A DNA stretch of 64,000 bases from Akkermansia muciniphila (lineage in GTDB: Bacteria; Verrucomicrobiota; Verrucomicrobiia; Verrucomicrobiales; Akkermansiaceae): contig CANQLV010000003.1 in assembly GCA_947624785.1 (NCBI GenBank), forward strand, positions 1 to 64,000, written 5' to 3'. Below are positions 55,811 to 64,000 of the stretch, piece by piece. How positions within the stretch are numbered: the first letter of the stretch is position 1; every line of letters begins with the position of its first letter. The translations under genes were made by a program, and so were the position numbers. The notes beneath the pieces were generated by a model. The model saw nothing but the letters and a program-made list of their open reading frames with translations, did no database searches and had not been told where the DNA came from.

Positions 55811-58213
55811 ATGTCCGCCAAAACCTACCGCACCGTTCCCGTAAGGGACCTGAGCAGCGACGAACTGCTTGAACTCAGCAAGAAGCAGAAACTTTCCCTG
55901 TCCAGAGAGGACATGGAAGTGGTCCAGCAGATTTTCCGCGAAATTGACCGCGACCCCACTGACGTGGAACTGGAAGTCATCGCCCAGACCTGGTCCGAGC
56001 ACTGCAAGCACCGCATCTTTTCCGCAGACATCAGTCACAGCGTGAACGGCGGCGCGGCGGAAACCGTCAACAGCCTGTTCAAGACCTACATCAAAAAGCC
56101 GTCTGAAAAAATCATGGAACGCAAGCCGGGCTTCGTGCTCAGCGCGTTTGACGACAACGCCGGCTTCATCGCCTTGGACGACAAGCTGGCCGTCTGCCTG
56201 AAGGCGGAAACGCACAACCACCCCTCCGCCATTGAACCCTACGCCGGGGCCAACACCGGCCTGGGCGGCGTCATCCGCGACATTCTGGGCGCGGGCAAGG
56301 GAGCCAAGCCCATCGCCTCCCTGGACGTCTTCTGCTTCGGCGCTCCGGACACGGACCCCGCCTCCATCACCGCCCCGGACGTCATCCATCCGCTGGGCAT
56401 CATGCGCGGCGTGGTGCGCGGCGTGCGCGACTACGGCAACCGCATGGGCATTCCCACCGTAAACGGCGCCATCCAGTTTGACCCCACTTACATTTACAAC
56501 CCGCTCGTATTCTGCGGAACCGCCGGCGTGATTCCGCGCGGGGACATCCTGAAGGAAATGCGCCCCGGACTCAAGGTGATCGTCATCGGCGGACGGACGG
56601 GCCGCGACGGCCTGAAGGGAGCCACCTTCTCCTCCGCCGCCCTGGACGAAGCCTCTCATGAAGAAGACTTCACCGCCGTGCAGATCGGCAACCCGATTGA
56701 GGAAAAGAAAACGCTGGACTTCATTCTGGAAGCGCGCGAACGCGGCCTCATCGTCTTCATCACGGACTGCGGCGCGGGCGGCTTCTCTTCCGCCGCTGGG
56801 GAAATGCTCTCCGTCACGGGCGGGGAAATCTTCCTGGACAACGCCCCTCTGAAGGAACCTGGCCTCATCTCCTGGGAAATCTTCCTTTCCGAATCCCAGG
56901 AACGCATGGTCATTGCCGTGGAGGAAAAGGACCTGCCGGAGCTCCAGAAGCTGGCGGACACCTTCCAGACGGAGCTGACCGTCCTGGGCCACTCCGACGA
57001 CACGGGAATCCTGAAGGTCTGGCACCAGGGGGAACTCGTCTGCTGCCTGGACAACTCCAAGCTGCATGACGCCCCCATCAAGAAGCTGGAATCCATCTTC
57101 ACCCCCGGCAAGGGCCTCACGGGCCTTCCCCTGCCGGACAAGGACCTGGATAAAACCATGGAAACCGTCATGGGAGACTTCGCCATCGTCTCCCGCGAAC
57201 CCATCATCCGGGAATACGACCATGAAGTGCAGGGCAACACCATCCTGAAGCCCCTGGCGGGCGCGCAGGCGGACGCCCCGCAGGACGGCTCCGTAGTGGA
57301 CATTGACGGATCGGACAAATGCATGGCCATGGCCTGCGCCATTCTTCCGGAATGGGGCAAGACGGACCCCTACGCCATGGGGACCGGCACCGTGGACGAA
57401 TGTGTGCGCCAGCTCATCCTGGTAGGGGCCAATCCGGACAAGATCGGCCTGCTGGACAACTTCTGCATGGGCAACCCGGAAGACCCCAGGGAACTCGGCC
57501 GCCTGGTGGAATGCGTGAAGGCCATCGCCCATGCGGCGGACGCCTACAACGCCCCCTTCATCTCCGGCAAGGACTCCTTCTACAACTACTTTGAAACGGA
57601 AGACGGCCCCATCAACGTGCCCGTCACCTTCCTCTGCTCCGGCTTCGGCGTGGTGGAAAGCCCGGACCACGCCACCGGTTCCTCCCTGCGGCGGAACGAC
57701 AGCCTGCTGTACCTCATCGGCAGCACGGAAGACGAAATGGGAGGCTCCGTCTTCGCCCGCATCCACGGAGTGGAAGACGCCAAGGTACCCCAGACGGACT
57801 GCGCGGCCAACATGGCCCTGTACAAGGCTTACTATGACGCCCTGACCTCCGGCCTGGTGATCTCCGCACATGACGTCTCCGAAGGCGGCCTGGCCGTCAC
57901 GGCGGCGGAAATGGCCTTCTCCGGCAAGGGCGGCGTGCGGCTGGACCTTACGAAGGTGCCCACCGTCAACGGATGGAAATCCCCGGCGGTTCCCCTGTTC
58001 AGCGAAAGCACGGGCCGCATCCTGGTGGAGGTGGACCCTGAATTCGCGGCGGACTTTGAAGCGGCCATGGACGGCTTCCCCTGCGCCTGCGTCGGGACCG
58101 CCACGGAGGAAAAACGCCTTACGGCCACCTGCTGCGGCGGGGAAAAAGTGCTGGACTGTGAAATAGCCAAACTCAAGAAGCTCTGGAAGGACGGACTCAC
58201 CCCCTACTATTGA
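55811..58213 (+). CDS. purL: FGAM synthase, PurL subunit
   Basis: 800 residues: two AIR-synthase-related halves as in stand-alone PurL. Conserved AETHNHPSAIEPYAGANTG, GGRTGRDGLKGATFSSA and DCGAAGFS-like DCGAGGFSS mark the ATP/FGAR sites of the first half; SAHDVSEGGLAVTAAEMAF marks the second. It amidates FGAR to FGAM using ammonia from PurQ. The glutaminase domain is not fused and is encoded by the next gene. Confidence 0.96.
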   Translation: MSAKTYRTVPVRDLSSDELLELSKKQKLSLSREDMEVVQQIFREIDRDPTDVELEVIAQTWSEHCKHRIFSADISHSVNGGAAETVNSLFKTYIKKPSEKIMERKPGFVLSAFDDNAGFIALDDKLAVCLKAETHNHPSAIEPYAGANTGLGGVIRDILGAGKGAKPIASLDVFCFGAPDTDPASITAPDVIHPLGIMRGVVRGVRDYGNRMGIPTVNGAIQFDPTYIYNPLVFCGTAGVIPRGDILKEMRPGLKVIVIGGRTGRDGLKGATFSSAALDEASHEEDFTAVQIGNPIEEKKTLDFILEARERGLIVFITDCGAGGFSSAAGEMLSVTGGEIFLDNAPLKEPGLISWEIFLSESQERMVIAVEEKDLPELQKLADTFQTELTVLGHSDDTGILKVWHQGELVCCLDNSKLHDAPIKKLESIFTPGKGLTGLPLPDKDLDKTMETVMGDFAIVSREPIIREYDHEVQGNTILKPLAGAQADAPQDGSVVDIDGSDKCMAMACAILPEWGKTDPYAMGTGTVDECVRQLILVGANPDKIGLLDNFCMGNPEDPRELGRLVECVKAIAHAADAYNAPFISGKDSFYNYFETEDGPINVPVTFLCSGFGVVESPDHATGSSLRRNDSLLYLIGSTEDEMGGSVFARIHGVEDAKVPQTDCAANMALYKAYYDALTSGLVISAHDVSEGGLAVTAAEMAFSGKGGVRLDLTKVPTVNGWKSPAVPLFSESTGRILVEVDPEFAADFEAAMDGFPCACVGTATEEKRLTATCCGGEKVLDCEIAKLKKLWKDGLTPYY

Positions 58214-58261
58214 TCTCCTGAACTCGGGACTTAACCATACCAACGATTCATTTCTACCAAT

Positions 58262-58969
58262 ATGCCTCACGCACTTTTACTGAAATACCCCGGCACCAAC
58301 TGTGACGCGGAAACGGAACGCGCCCTGCGCGCGGCCGGTTTCTCCACCCAGATTCAGCCAATTGCCACGGCTACGCCGGAACACGTCGCCAAATCCCAGC
58401 TCGTCGTTCTCGGAGGCGGCTTCAGCTACGGGGACTACGTTACCAGCGGACGCCTGGCCCAGCTGGAAACGGAACGCTTCCTGGGGGATGCCCTGTACCG
58501 CCACCATGCCGGAGGCGGCCTGCTCCTGGGCATCTGCAACGGCTTCCAGATACTCACCAAACTGGGGATTCTGCCGGATTCCAGCCTGATTGACAACAAG
58601 AAGGAACGCTTTGAATGCATCTGGGCCAAGCTGGTGAAGGTGGCCAAAAACTCCCCCTTCCTCCAGGGCCTGCCGGATGAATTCGAACTGCCCTCCGCCC
58701 ACGCGGAAGGACGCTTGGTCACCAGGCCCGGAGACGCGGAAAAATACCTGGCCGCCGGAAACGTGGCCCTCCAGTACGTGGACAACCGCGACGGCTGCGA
58801 ATGCAGCATTGCGGGCCTTCAGGACTCCACCGGCCGCGCCATGGGCCTGATGCCCCACCCGGAACGCTTCCTGCTGCCCCGCCACCATTACGACAGGGAC
58901 TGGGCTGGCCATGAAGACTGGGGCTGGGGATACTTCCTCTTCAAATCCGCCTTTGACGCCCTGAAATAA
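58262..58969 (+). CDS. purQ: FGAM synthase, glutaminase subunit
   Basis: 235 residues. It is a class I glutamine amidotransferase: nucleophile Cys in LLLGICNGFQILTKLG, and His/Glu in GLMPHPERFLLP. The N-terminus MPHALLLKYPGTNCDAETERAL is typical of PurQ. It supplies ammonia to PurL through the complex bridged by PurS. It starts 48 bp after purL, in the same order as the complex genes of Gram-positive and archaeal operons. Confidence 0.96.
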   Translation: MPHALLLKYPGTNCDAETERALRAAGFSTQIQPIATATPEHVAKSQLVVLGGGFSYGDYVTSGRLAQLETERFLGDALYRHHAGGGLLLGICNGFQILTKLGILPDSSLIDNKKERFECIWAKLVKVAKNSPFLQGLPDEFELPSAHAEGRLVTRPGDAEKYLAAGNVALQYVDNRDGCECSIAGLQDSTGRAMGLMPHPERFLLPRHHYDRDWAGHEDWGWGYFLFKSAFDALK

Positions 58970-59008
58970 CGGCGCCATCCCACTCACCCGCCCAACCTCC
59001 GCATTCCC

Positions 59009-59788
59009 ATGACAGACACGGCACTCATCGGTTCCTCCTGCGCCCTAGGCGCCTTCTGGTCCTCAAAACGGTACTTTGACTACCTGATTGATGAAACCAA
59101 CCTGTCCATACTGCGCGGCAAGGAATTCGGGCAGGCCGTGATCATCTGCCCCTCCCTCCGGGAGGGGCGCAGGGCCATCCGGGAGAACATGGCCCCTTTT
59201 CTGGCGCAGGTTAAAAACCTGATCGACCTCCTGCATGACGTGAAGGCGGAACGGGTAACCTACGTTACCTGCATTGACACCCAGCCGGAAACGGGCAATG
59301 AACATTCCCCCCTGCTTCGTGAACCGGAAGATGAATGGCTGGCCGCGCTGGTGGAGCTGAAAGCCTTCATCAACTTCCGTTTTGGCCGCGTGCTGAACGT
59401 CCACCTTCCGGAAATCACCGGAACGGGAGCGGACATGAGCGTGGCGGATCTGCTGGCAGCCCCCCCGGAAGGAACCGGGGAACTGGAAGTGGCCCTGCTG
59501 GAGCGCCACCAGCTCTATCCCATGCGCCGCCTGGTCAGGGACGTGGAAAAGGCATGGGAATGCGGCATCTTCTCCGTCAACCTGGTGCCGGAACCCGTCA
59601 CCACCTTTGAACTGGTGGAACAGTGCTTCCCCTCCCTGAGCAACCGTCTTCCCGTCGCGAAGGAAACGGACCCGTACGGGAGCGCCAGAACATCCGTTTA
59701 CTCCACGCAGTACCATGATCCGGACACCGGCTATATCATGGACAAGCAGGACGTCCTGGAAGGGCTTTCTCCGGCCAAGCAGGCCTAG
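59009..59788 (+). CDS. Atypical NAD(P)-binding SDR-like protein
   Basis: 259 residues. The start LIGSSCALGAFWSSKRYFDYLIDETNLSILRG looks like a Rossmann entry with an altered glycine motif. The pattern of VTYVTCIDTQPE, FRFGRVLNVHLPEITGTG, LERHQLYPMRRLVRDVEKAWECG and SVNLVPEPVTTFELVEQCF resembles a group of NAD-dependent epimerase-like proteins near polysaccharide genes, but the Tyr-x3-Lys catalytic pair was not found. So it may bind a nucleotide without classic SDR catalysis. It follows purQ by 39 bp and is followed by a terminator. Family placement is tentative. Confidence 0.5.
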   Translation: MTDTALIGSSCALGAFWSSKRYFDYLIDETNLSILRGKEFGQAVIICPSLREGRRAIRENMAPFLAQVKNLIDLLHDVKAERVTYVTCIDTQPETGNEHSPLLREPEDEWLAALVELKAFINFRFGRVLNVHLPEITGTGADMSVADLLAAPPEGTGELEVALLERHQLYPMRRLVRDVEKAWECGIFSVNLVPEPVTTFELVEQCFPSLSNRLPVAKETDPYGSARTSVYSTQYHDPDTGYIMDKQDVLEGLSPAKQA

Positions 59789-59811
59789 CCCCCGCTAAAA
59801 CCCATTTCCCG

Positions 59812-59845
59812 GCTCCGCCCGCATCTCGTGCAGGCGGGGCTTTTT
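59812..59845 (+). terminator. Terminator after the SDR-like gene
   Basis: GCTCCGCC pairs with GGCGGGGC around a 13-nt loop (one G-T pair) and is followed by TTTTT. Confidence 0.8.
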
Positions 59846-59926
59846 CATCCCCCTCCCGGAACGTCTCCCCGCCGGCAGCCATGCTTTCCTGTTGAGCGGA
59901 TACGGGAACGGTGCTATACAAAAGCC

Positions 59927-61006
59927 ATGAAGATCAGCGACGACAGTCTTGAATTTTTAACGGAACTTCTGGAAACTCCCAGCCCCTCCGGCTTTGAAAT
60001 AGACGCCCAGCGCATCTGGGCGGACGAGCTGCGCAAGTACACGGAAGACGTCCGGTGCGACACCTACGGCAATACCTGGGCCACCTTCCACGCGGAGGCG
60101 GAAAACGCCCCCACGCTCATGATTGAAGCCCATGCGGATGAAATCGGCTTCATGATCCGCCATATCACCAAGGACGGCTTCCTTTACGTGGAGCGCGTGG
60201 GCGGCACGGATACGGCCATCGCCCGCGGACGCCGCGTGCGCTTCCTGGGCTCCCAGGGAGAAGTAGCGGGCGTGACCGGAAACACGGCCATCCACCTGCG
60301 GGAACCCGGAGAAAAGGAACCTAAAATCTGGGAAATCTACGTTGACGTAGGCGCATCCTCCGACAAGGAAGTGGCGGAGCTCGGCCTGCGCGTGGGCCAT
60401 GTGGGCGTTTATTGCGACGGCCCCATGCTGATGAATGAAAGCAAGCTGGTATGCCGCGCCCTGGACAACCGTCTGAGCGGCTTCGTCCTGGCGGAAATAG
60501 CCAGGAAACTGTGCAAGCTGAAAAAGCCCCTAGCCTGGAACGTGGCGCTCGTCAACGCCGTTCAGGAGGAAGTGGGCTGCATCGGCGCGGGAATGATCAC
60601 CCACCGCCTGCGCCCGGACGCAGCCATCTGCATTGACGTGACGCACGCCACGGACTCCCCCGGGCTCGAGAAAGGCAAATTCGGGGACATCAAGCTGGGC
60701 GGCGGTCCCGCGGTCATTCATGGCACGGCCAACCATCCCAATCTGGTAGCGCGCCTGGAAATCGTGGCGGACAAGAACAAAATCCATCTCCAGCACGAAG
60801 CCGCCGGACGCCGCACCGGAACGGACACGGACAGCATTTACGTTTCCCGCAACGGCGTGGCCTCCGCCCTGGTTTCCGTTCCCCTGCGCTACATGCACTC
60901 CCCCGTGGAAACGGCAGCCCTCAGTGACGTGGAAGATACAATCAAGCTCCTGCTGGAACTGATCAAGTCCCTGAACCCGGAAGACACCTTCGGCCACAAA
61001 TTGTAA
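59927..61006 (+). CDS. M42 family metallo-aminopeptidase
   Basis: 359 residues from the ATG at 59927. The twin-metal site residues are visible: His in MIEAHADEIGF, bridging Asp in CRALDNRLSGFVL, the catalytic Glu pair in VNAVQEEVGCIGA, Asp in CIDVTHATDSPG and the last His in YMHSPVET. These tetrahedral aminopeptidases trim peptides in the cytoplasm. The frame extends back to 59828, overlapping the terminator, and is not used. Neighbours give no pathway. Confidence 0.93.
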   Translation: MKISDDSLEFLTELLETPSPSGFEIDAQRIWADELRKYTEDVRCDTYGNTWATFHAEAENAPTLMIEAHADEIGFMIRHITKDGFLYVERVGGTDTAIARGRRVRFLGSQGEVAGVTGNTAIHLREPGEKEPKIWEIYVDVGASSDKEVAELGLRVGHVGVYCDGPMLMNESKLVCRALDNRLSGFVLAEIARKLCKLKKPLAWNVALVNAVQEEVGCIGAGMITHRLRPDAAICIDVTHATDSPGLEKGKFGDIKLGGGPAVIHGTANHPNLVARLEIVADKNKIHLQHEAAGRRTGTDTDSIYVSRNGVASALVSVPLRYMHSPVETAALSDVEDTIKLLLELIKSLNPEDTFGHKL

Positions 61007-61445
61007 CGACAGGAAGGCCCGGTTGCCAGAGCTGATTGGCCAAACGGGGGTATGATGGGGGCCGGAAGGCCCTCATTCCCAGCACGTCACCGGCGCATTC
61101 TTTTCCGGCGCGGACAAAGCACAACAGCATTTTTACCAAGGAGTCACGGGTGCAGCTTCCGGATTTTACCGTATCCCGGCACGGTCCGTTCCAAATGGCT
61201 GCTTCCCGGAAGCATGGGCCTTCCGGCCCTGGTACCTCCAGCAGCATGCCCAGCCAGTTCCACCCCCTGCTTTTCATCCGCCACATTCCCCGGTTATCCC
61301 CCATGGGCAGTGAATTTCTTCCAAGAAACGCCAGTCCCATGAAACGACCAGGCCGAAAAGCAGGAAGCGGCCCATGAAAACCCTCCCCCGCACTATTTCC
61401 CGGAAAGCATTCCAGACCTAGATACGGCCCTCTCTTTCCGGACAG
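61007..61445. other. Intergenic region, no gene seen
   Basis: Spacer between convergent peptidase and MauE-like genes. Two overlapping open frames of about 113-125 codons exist on opposite strands but are Pro/Arg/Ser-rich with no motif, and neither has support from context. No repeat or RNA was recognised. Confidence 0.5.
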
Positions 61446-61916
61446 TCACATCTCACTGAAATCCAGCCGGGTCACATTGAAGTACGTCTTCCCTTTCCGG
61501 CAGGAGTTCCACAGGATGACCAGCATCAGCAGGAACAGGCCCAGCCTCCACGCCACTTCAAAGGGATAGCTGGTTACCTCCCTTTCCACGCCGATGCAGT
61601 TGCAGGAAAGGGAAAGCCCCCTGATCCAGCCCTGGACGAACAGCGCCACAAACGTGAACGTGAGCGCACTGCCCAGCAGCGCAGCTCCGGCGCAGGTTCT
61701 GCGGAACAGAAGCCCCAGGCCCACCACGATCTCGCACGCCACGCCCAGGCAGGCCAGGGGATGGCCCCAAGCCTCCGGGAAAATGGCGAAACGGTCGATG
61801 GTATCCTGGAGCTGGTCCAGATGAAGCAGCTTGCGGCTCGCGACGAAGAGAAAAAAGCCCCCCATTCCCAGCCGGAGCAGGAGCAGGCAGAAACGGATGA
61901 TCTTTTCTCTCAGCAT
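61446..61916 (-). CDS. MauE/DoxX-like redox membrane protein
   Basis: 156 residues with four hydrophobic helices: LLLLRLGMGGFFLFVASRKLL, ACLGVACEIVVGLGLLF, GSALTFTFVALFVQ and LGLFLLMLVILW. A C-x-C pair (SCNCIG, Cys105 and Cys107) sits between helices 3 and 4, as in the MauE family that pairs with thioredoxin-like proteins. It starts 14 bp after the GH2 stop and is probably co-transcribed with it. A link to disulfide formation in secreted enzymes is inference. Confidence 0.78.
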   Translation of the reverse strand: MLREKIIRFCLLLLRLGMGGFFLFVASRKLLHLDQLQDTIDRFAIFPEAWGHPLACLGVACEIVVGLGLLFRRTCAGAALLGSALTFTFVALFVQGWIRGLSLSCNCIGVEREVTSYPFEVAWRLGLFLLMLVILWNSCRKGKTYFNVTRLDFSEM

Positions 61917-61930
61917 GGCGGGAAGTCCGG

Positions 61931-64000
61931 TTATTCAAAGTGGGTTTGCTGGGCGCTCACCTTGTCGTTGCGCAGATTGTTAAGCTCATGGCGTACCTTT
62001 TCCAGCTCCATCTGGAGGGATTTTTCCCGTTCGGAAGCGGGCGCCGCTGCGGAAGGCGGGGCAGCCGCCCCCTTCTTCGCCTTGCCTACGGCATCTTCCG
62101 TGAAGAGCATGTTCAGCCCGGGGGCCTTCGTGTCAAACTTCAAGACGCCGGAAACGGGTTTTTGAGAGCCGGGATGCTTCACGGAGGCCTTCACCGTCAC
62201 TGTTCCGGGCTTGGTGCCCAGGCGCACCAGCGCCGGAGCGGAGCCCCACTTGACGGGCTGGGTCAGGGTGCCGTCCGGTGAATCCGTCAGCAATTCGGCG
62301 GGGCCTTCCACAGAGAAGACAAGCTCTTCATCATTCAGGCGCTTCACCGTTCCACGACCGTCCGTGACTTCCGCCACCACCGCAAACACGTCGGAACCGT
62401 TGGCGCACAGCTCCACGCCTTCCTCACGGTCCAGCCTCAGGCGGATTTTTTCCGCCCTCCGGGAGGGCCGCACTTCATGCCTGGTCACCACCTTGCCGCC
62501 AATCAGGCCTTCCGCCACCAGTTTCACCGCTCCTTCCTTGCCGGCGCGGGCGAGCTTCTTGTTTTCCATGAAATCCCAGGCCTTCGGGAACACGACGGGA
62601 ACGCGCTTGAGGCCGTTGGGATAGGAAGCCACCTTCTTTTCCACGGGCGCGCCGCCGTTGACGCTGAGGCGGACGGAATCACAGTTGGAAAACACCGTCA
62701 CGTCTTCCGGGGAAAAGGGCGTGCACTCGTTGGCAATGTACACCACCGGACCGGAGCCGAGCTCATTGCGCGTCTTCTGGGGCCGCTGGGACATGAAGGC
62801 GTAATAGGAGGTCTTGGGCTGGCGGAAGGCGTCCAGAATGCCGCCGTAGAAGGGGTCCGGATGGTAGCCGCGCTGGTGGTCGAAGGGGTGCCACAGACAG
62901 CCGCCGAAGTGGTAGGCGGGAGCGGCGTTCAGGGTATCATACGTAGTGTACGGGAACGAGGTCTTGAGGTAATGGAGGGCCTGCACCATCATGGGGCCTT
63001 CCCCCCCAGTGGCGCGCCGCGCGGGACGTGGAGTTATGGGCGGACCAGGTGTCCACGTTATCCCCGAATTCACGGGTGAAGTACGGCTTGTTGTTTTTCC
63101 GTTCCTTGATGGACCAGTGCTTGTCCCCCGTGGCCGGGTGGGCGTACAGCACTTCGTAATGCTGGCTGCCCTGCGCCACGGCGTCGGAAGCGGTGTAACA
63201 GCCCGGATACGGATATTCCTCATGCACCAGGTCGCGGACCGTCTTGGCAAAATTCGCCGGGTAGTGGGTTTCATTCAAGATGGGTTCCCACATCAGCACG
63301 GAAGGGTGGTTCCTGTCACGTCGCACCATCTGGCGGATATCGTCATGCACCCTGCCGGCAAAAGGCCCGCTGCCCCAGAACTGCCAGCCCGGGGTGGCGA
63401 CGATGACGAAGAGCCCCAGGCGGTCGCAGGCGTCCATGAAGGCCGGATCCTGCGGATAATGGGCGCTCCGGATCACGCGCATGCCGGCCTTCCTCAGCTT
63501 CACGGCGTCCTGCCATTGCAGGTTGTTGGGCGCGGCATTCCCCAGCCGGGCGAAATCCTGGTGCCTGTTGCCGCCAATCAGCTTTTCAGGGAACAGGGAG
63601 CCGTTCAGCACCAGCCCCTTTTCCGTAATCTCCACAGTCCGGACACCCACCCTCATGGAACGGTTGTCCAGCAGATGGGCCGGATTCTTGGCGTTGCTCC
63701 CTCCGGCGGCGTTCCATACCTCCACGCTCAGGGTGTACAGGTTGGGATTGTCCGGTGACCACGGCTTCACATTGGAGATCACCAGGGGAATATCCACTTC
63801 ACCCGTGGAATGGGGCGGAATGACCAGAGGAGCCGTCTCCCCGACGGGGTCCACACCCTTGGGGTCCGTCATCAGCGCCTGCACGCGCACCTTCTGTTCC
63901 TTGTCCGTATCGTTGGCCACTTGCACCTTCACTCCCACCTTGCCCTTGCGGGTACGGGGATCAAGGGATTCCGTCCGGAAGAAAACTCCGCCGCCGGCAA
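61931..64000 (-). pseudogene. GH2 family glycoside hydrolase, frameshifted, 5' end off window
   Basis: The N-terminal part comes in from the right edge in one frame (Ig-like strands KVQVANDTDKEQKVRVQALM; catalytic barrel GGNRHQDFARLG, WEPILNETHYP with the acid/base Glu, and YFTREFGDNVD with the nucleophile Glu). At the C7 run (G7 on the coding strand) 63001-63007 the frame is lost; the rest (EGPMMVQALHYLKTSFPYTTYD onward) continues in another frame to 61931. Six G would restore reading. The C-terminal part holds two Ig-like domains and a short coiled coil (SLQMELEKVRHELNNLRND). It is a beta-galactosidase-type exoenzyme of the GH2 family. Whether it is dead, phase-variable or a sequencing error cannot be told. 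Confidence 0.8.

Noticed and set aside
55322..58270. Long open frame (982 codons) on the minus strand opposite purL
   Set aside because: It is the antisense shadow of purS-purL in GC-rich DNA; the His/Gly/Arg/Val-rich translation has no motif, while the plus strand encodes textbook FGAM synthase.
61036..61377. 113-codon open frame in the spacer after the M42 peptidase
   Set aside because: Ser/Pro/Arg-rich, overlapped by an equally poor open frame on the other strand; no support.

Overview
The window reads as chromosome of an Akkermansia-like member of the Verrucomicrobiota. This is inferred from family content: PEP-CTERM surface proteins, type V autotransporters, secreted sulfatases, GH2 and GH36-type glycosidases, many secreted proteins without known function, and a GC-rich, host-mucus style gene set. 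No rRNA, tRNA, CRISPR array, insertion sequence, phage or recombinase gene was recognised.

Layout. 0-8 kb: complete F-type ATP synthase operon on the minus strand (atpB-E-F-H-A-G-D-C) ending in an overlapping DUF5069 gene. 8-15 kb: large lipoprotein, PBP2-like transpeptidase, L,D-transpeptidase and a divergent heparan-acetyltransferase-like membrane protein. 15-27 kb: broken autotransporter gene, secreted raffinose-synthase/GH36-type protein, hypotheticals, an alpha/beta hydrolase with an altered nucleophile elbow, HdeD, MoeB/ThiF, KdsD, a YdjY-like protein paired with a secreted terpene-cyclase-fold protein, DoxX and CysE. 27.6-33.4 kb: a 1941-residue autotransporter carrying an N-terminal SGNH esterase domain. 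33.5-41 kb: proBA, DJ-1 remnant, catalase with a PerR-type operator, acyltransferase, transketolase. 41-46.5 kb: minus-strand surface operon (PEP-CTERM protein, sulfatase, polymorphic-repeat protein). 46.8-53.3 kb: Gre-factor fusion, a hypothetical, a second sulfatase. 53.6-54.3 kb: PEP-CTERM pseudogene. 54.5-59.8 kb: purC, a double-PurS gene, purL, purQ and an atypical SDR. 59.9-64 kb: M42 peptidase, MauE-like membrane protein and a frameshifted GH2 gene running off the edge.

The most interesting structure is a family of paired 15-bp sites of the form CGGATT-N3-AATCCG. Six copies occur as three pairs, at about 15.5/15.8, 27.4/27.6 and 46.5/46.7 kb. In each pair the central trinucleotides are reverse complements, so the pair forms an inverted repeat enclosing 150-260 bp. 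Each enclosed segment lies directly upstream of a surface-protein gene: the autotransporter remnant, the SGNH autotransporter, and the PEP-CTERM/sulfatase operon. This is the architecture expected of invertible promoters acted on in trans by one recombinase, and would make these surface genes, including a sulfatase, phase-variable. The inversion itself is inference.

Other points: a consensus promoter with an overlapping PerR-like box in front of catalase; homopolymer frameshifts in two surface/secreted genes and in the PEP-CTERM pseudogene; a stand-alone double PurS protein; and a Gre elongation-factor domain at the end of a long unknown protein.
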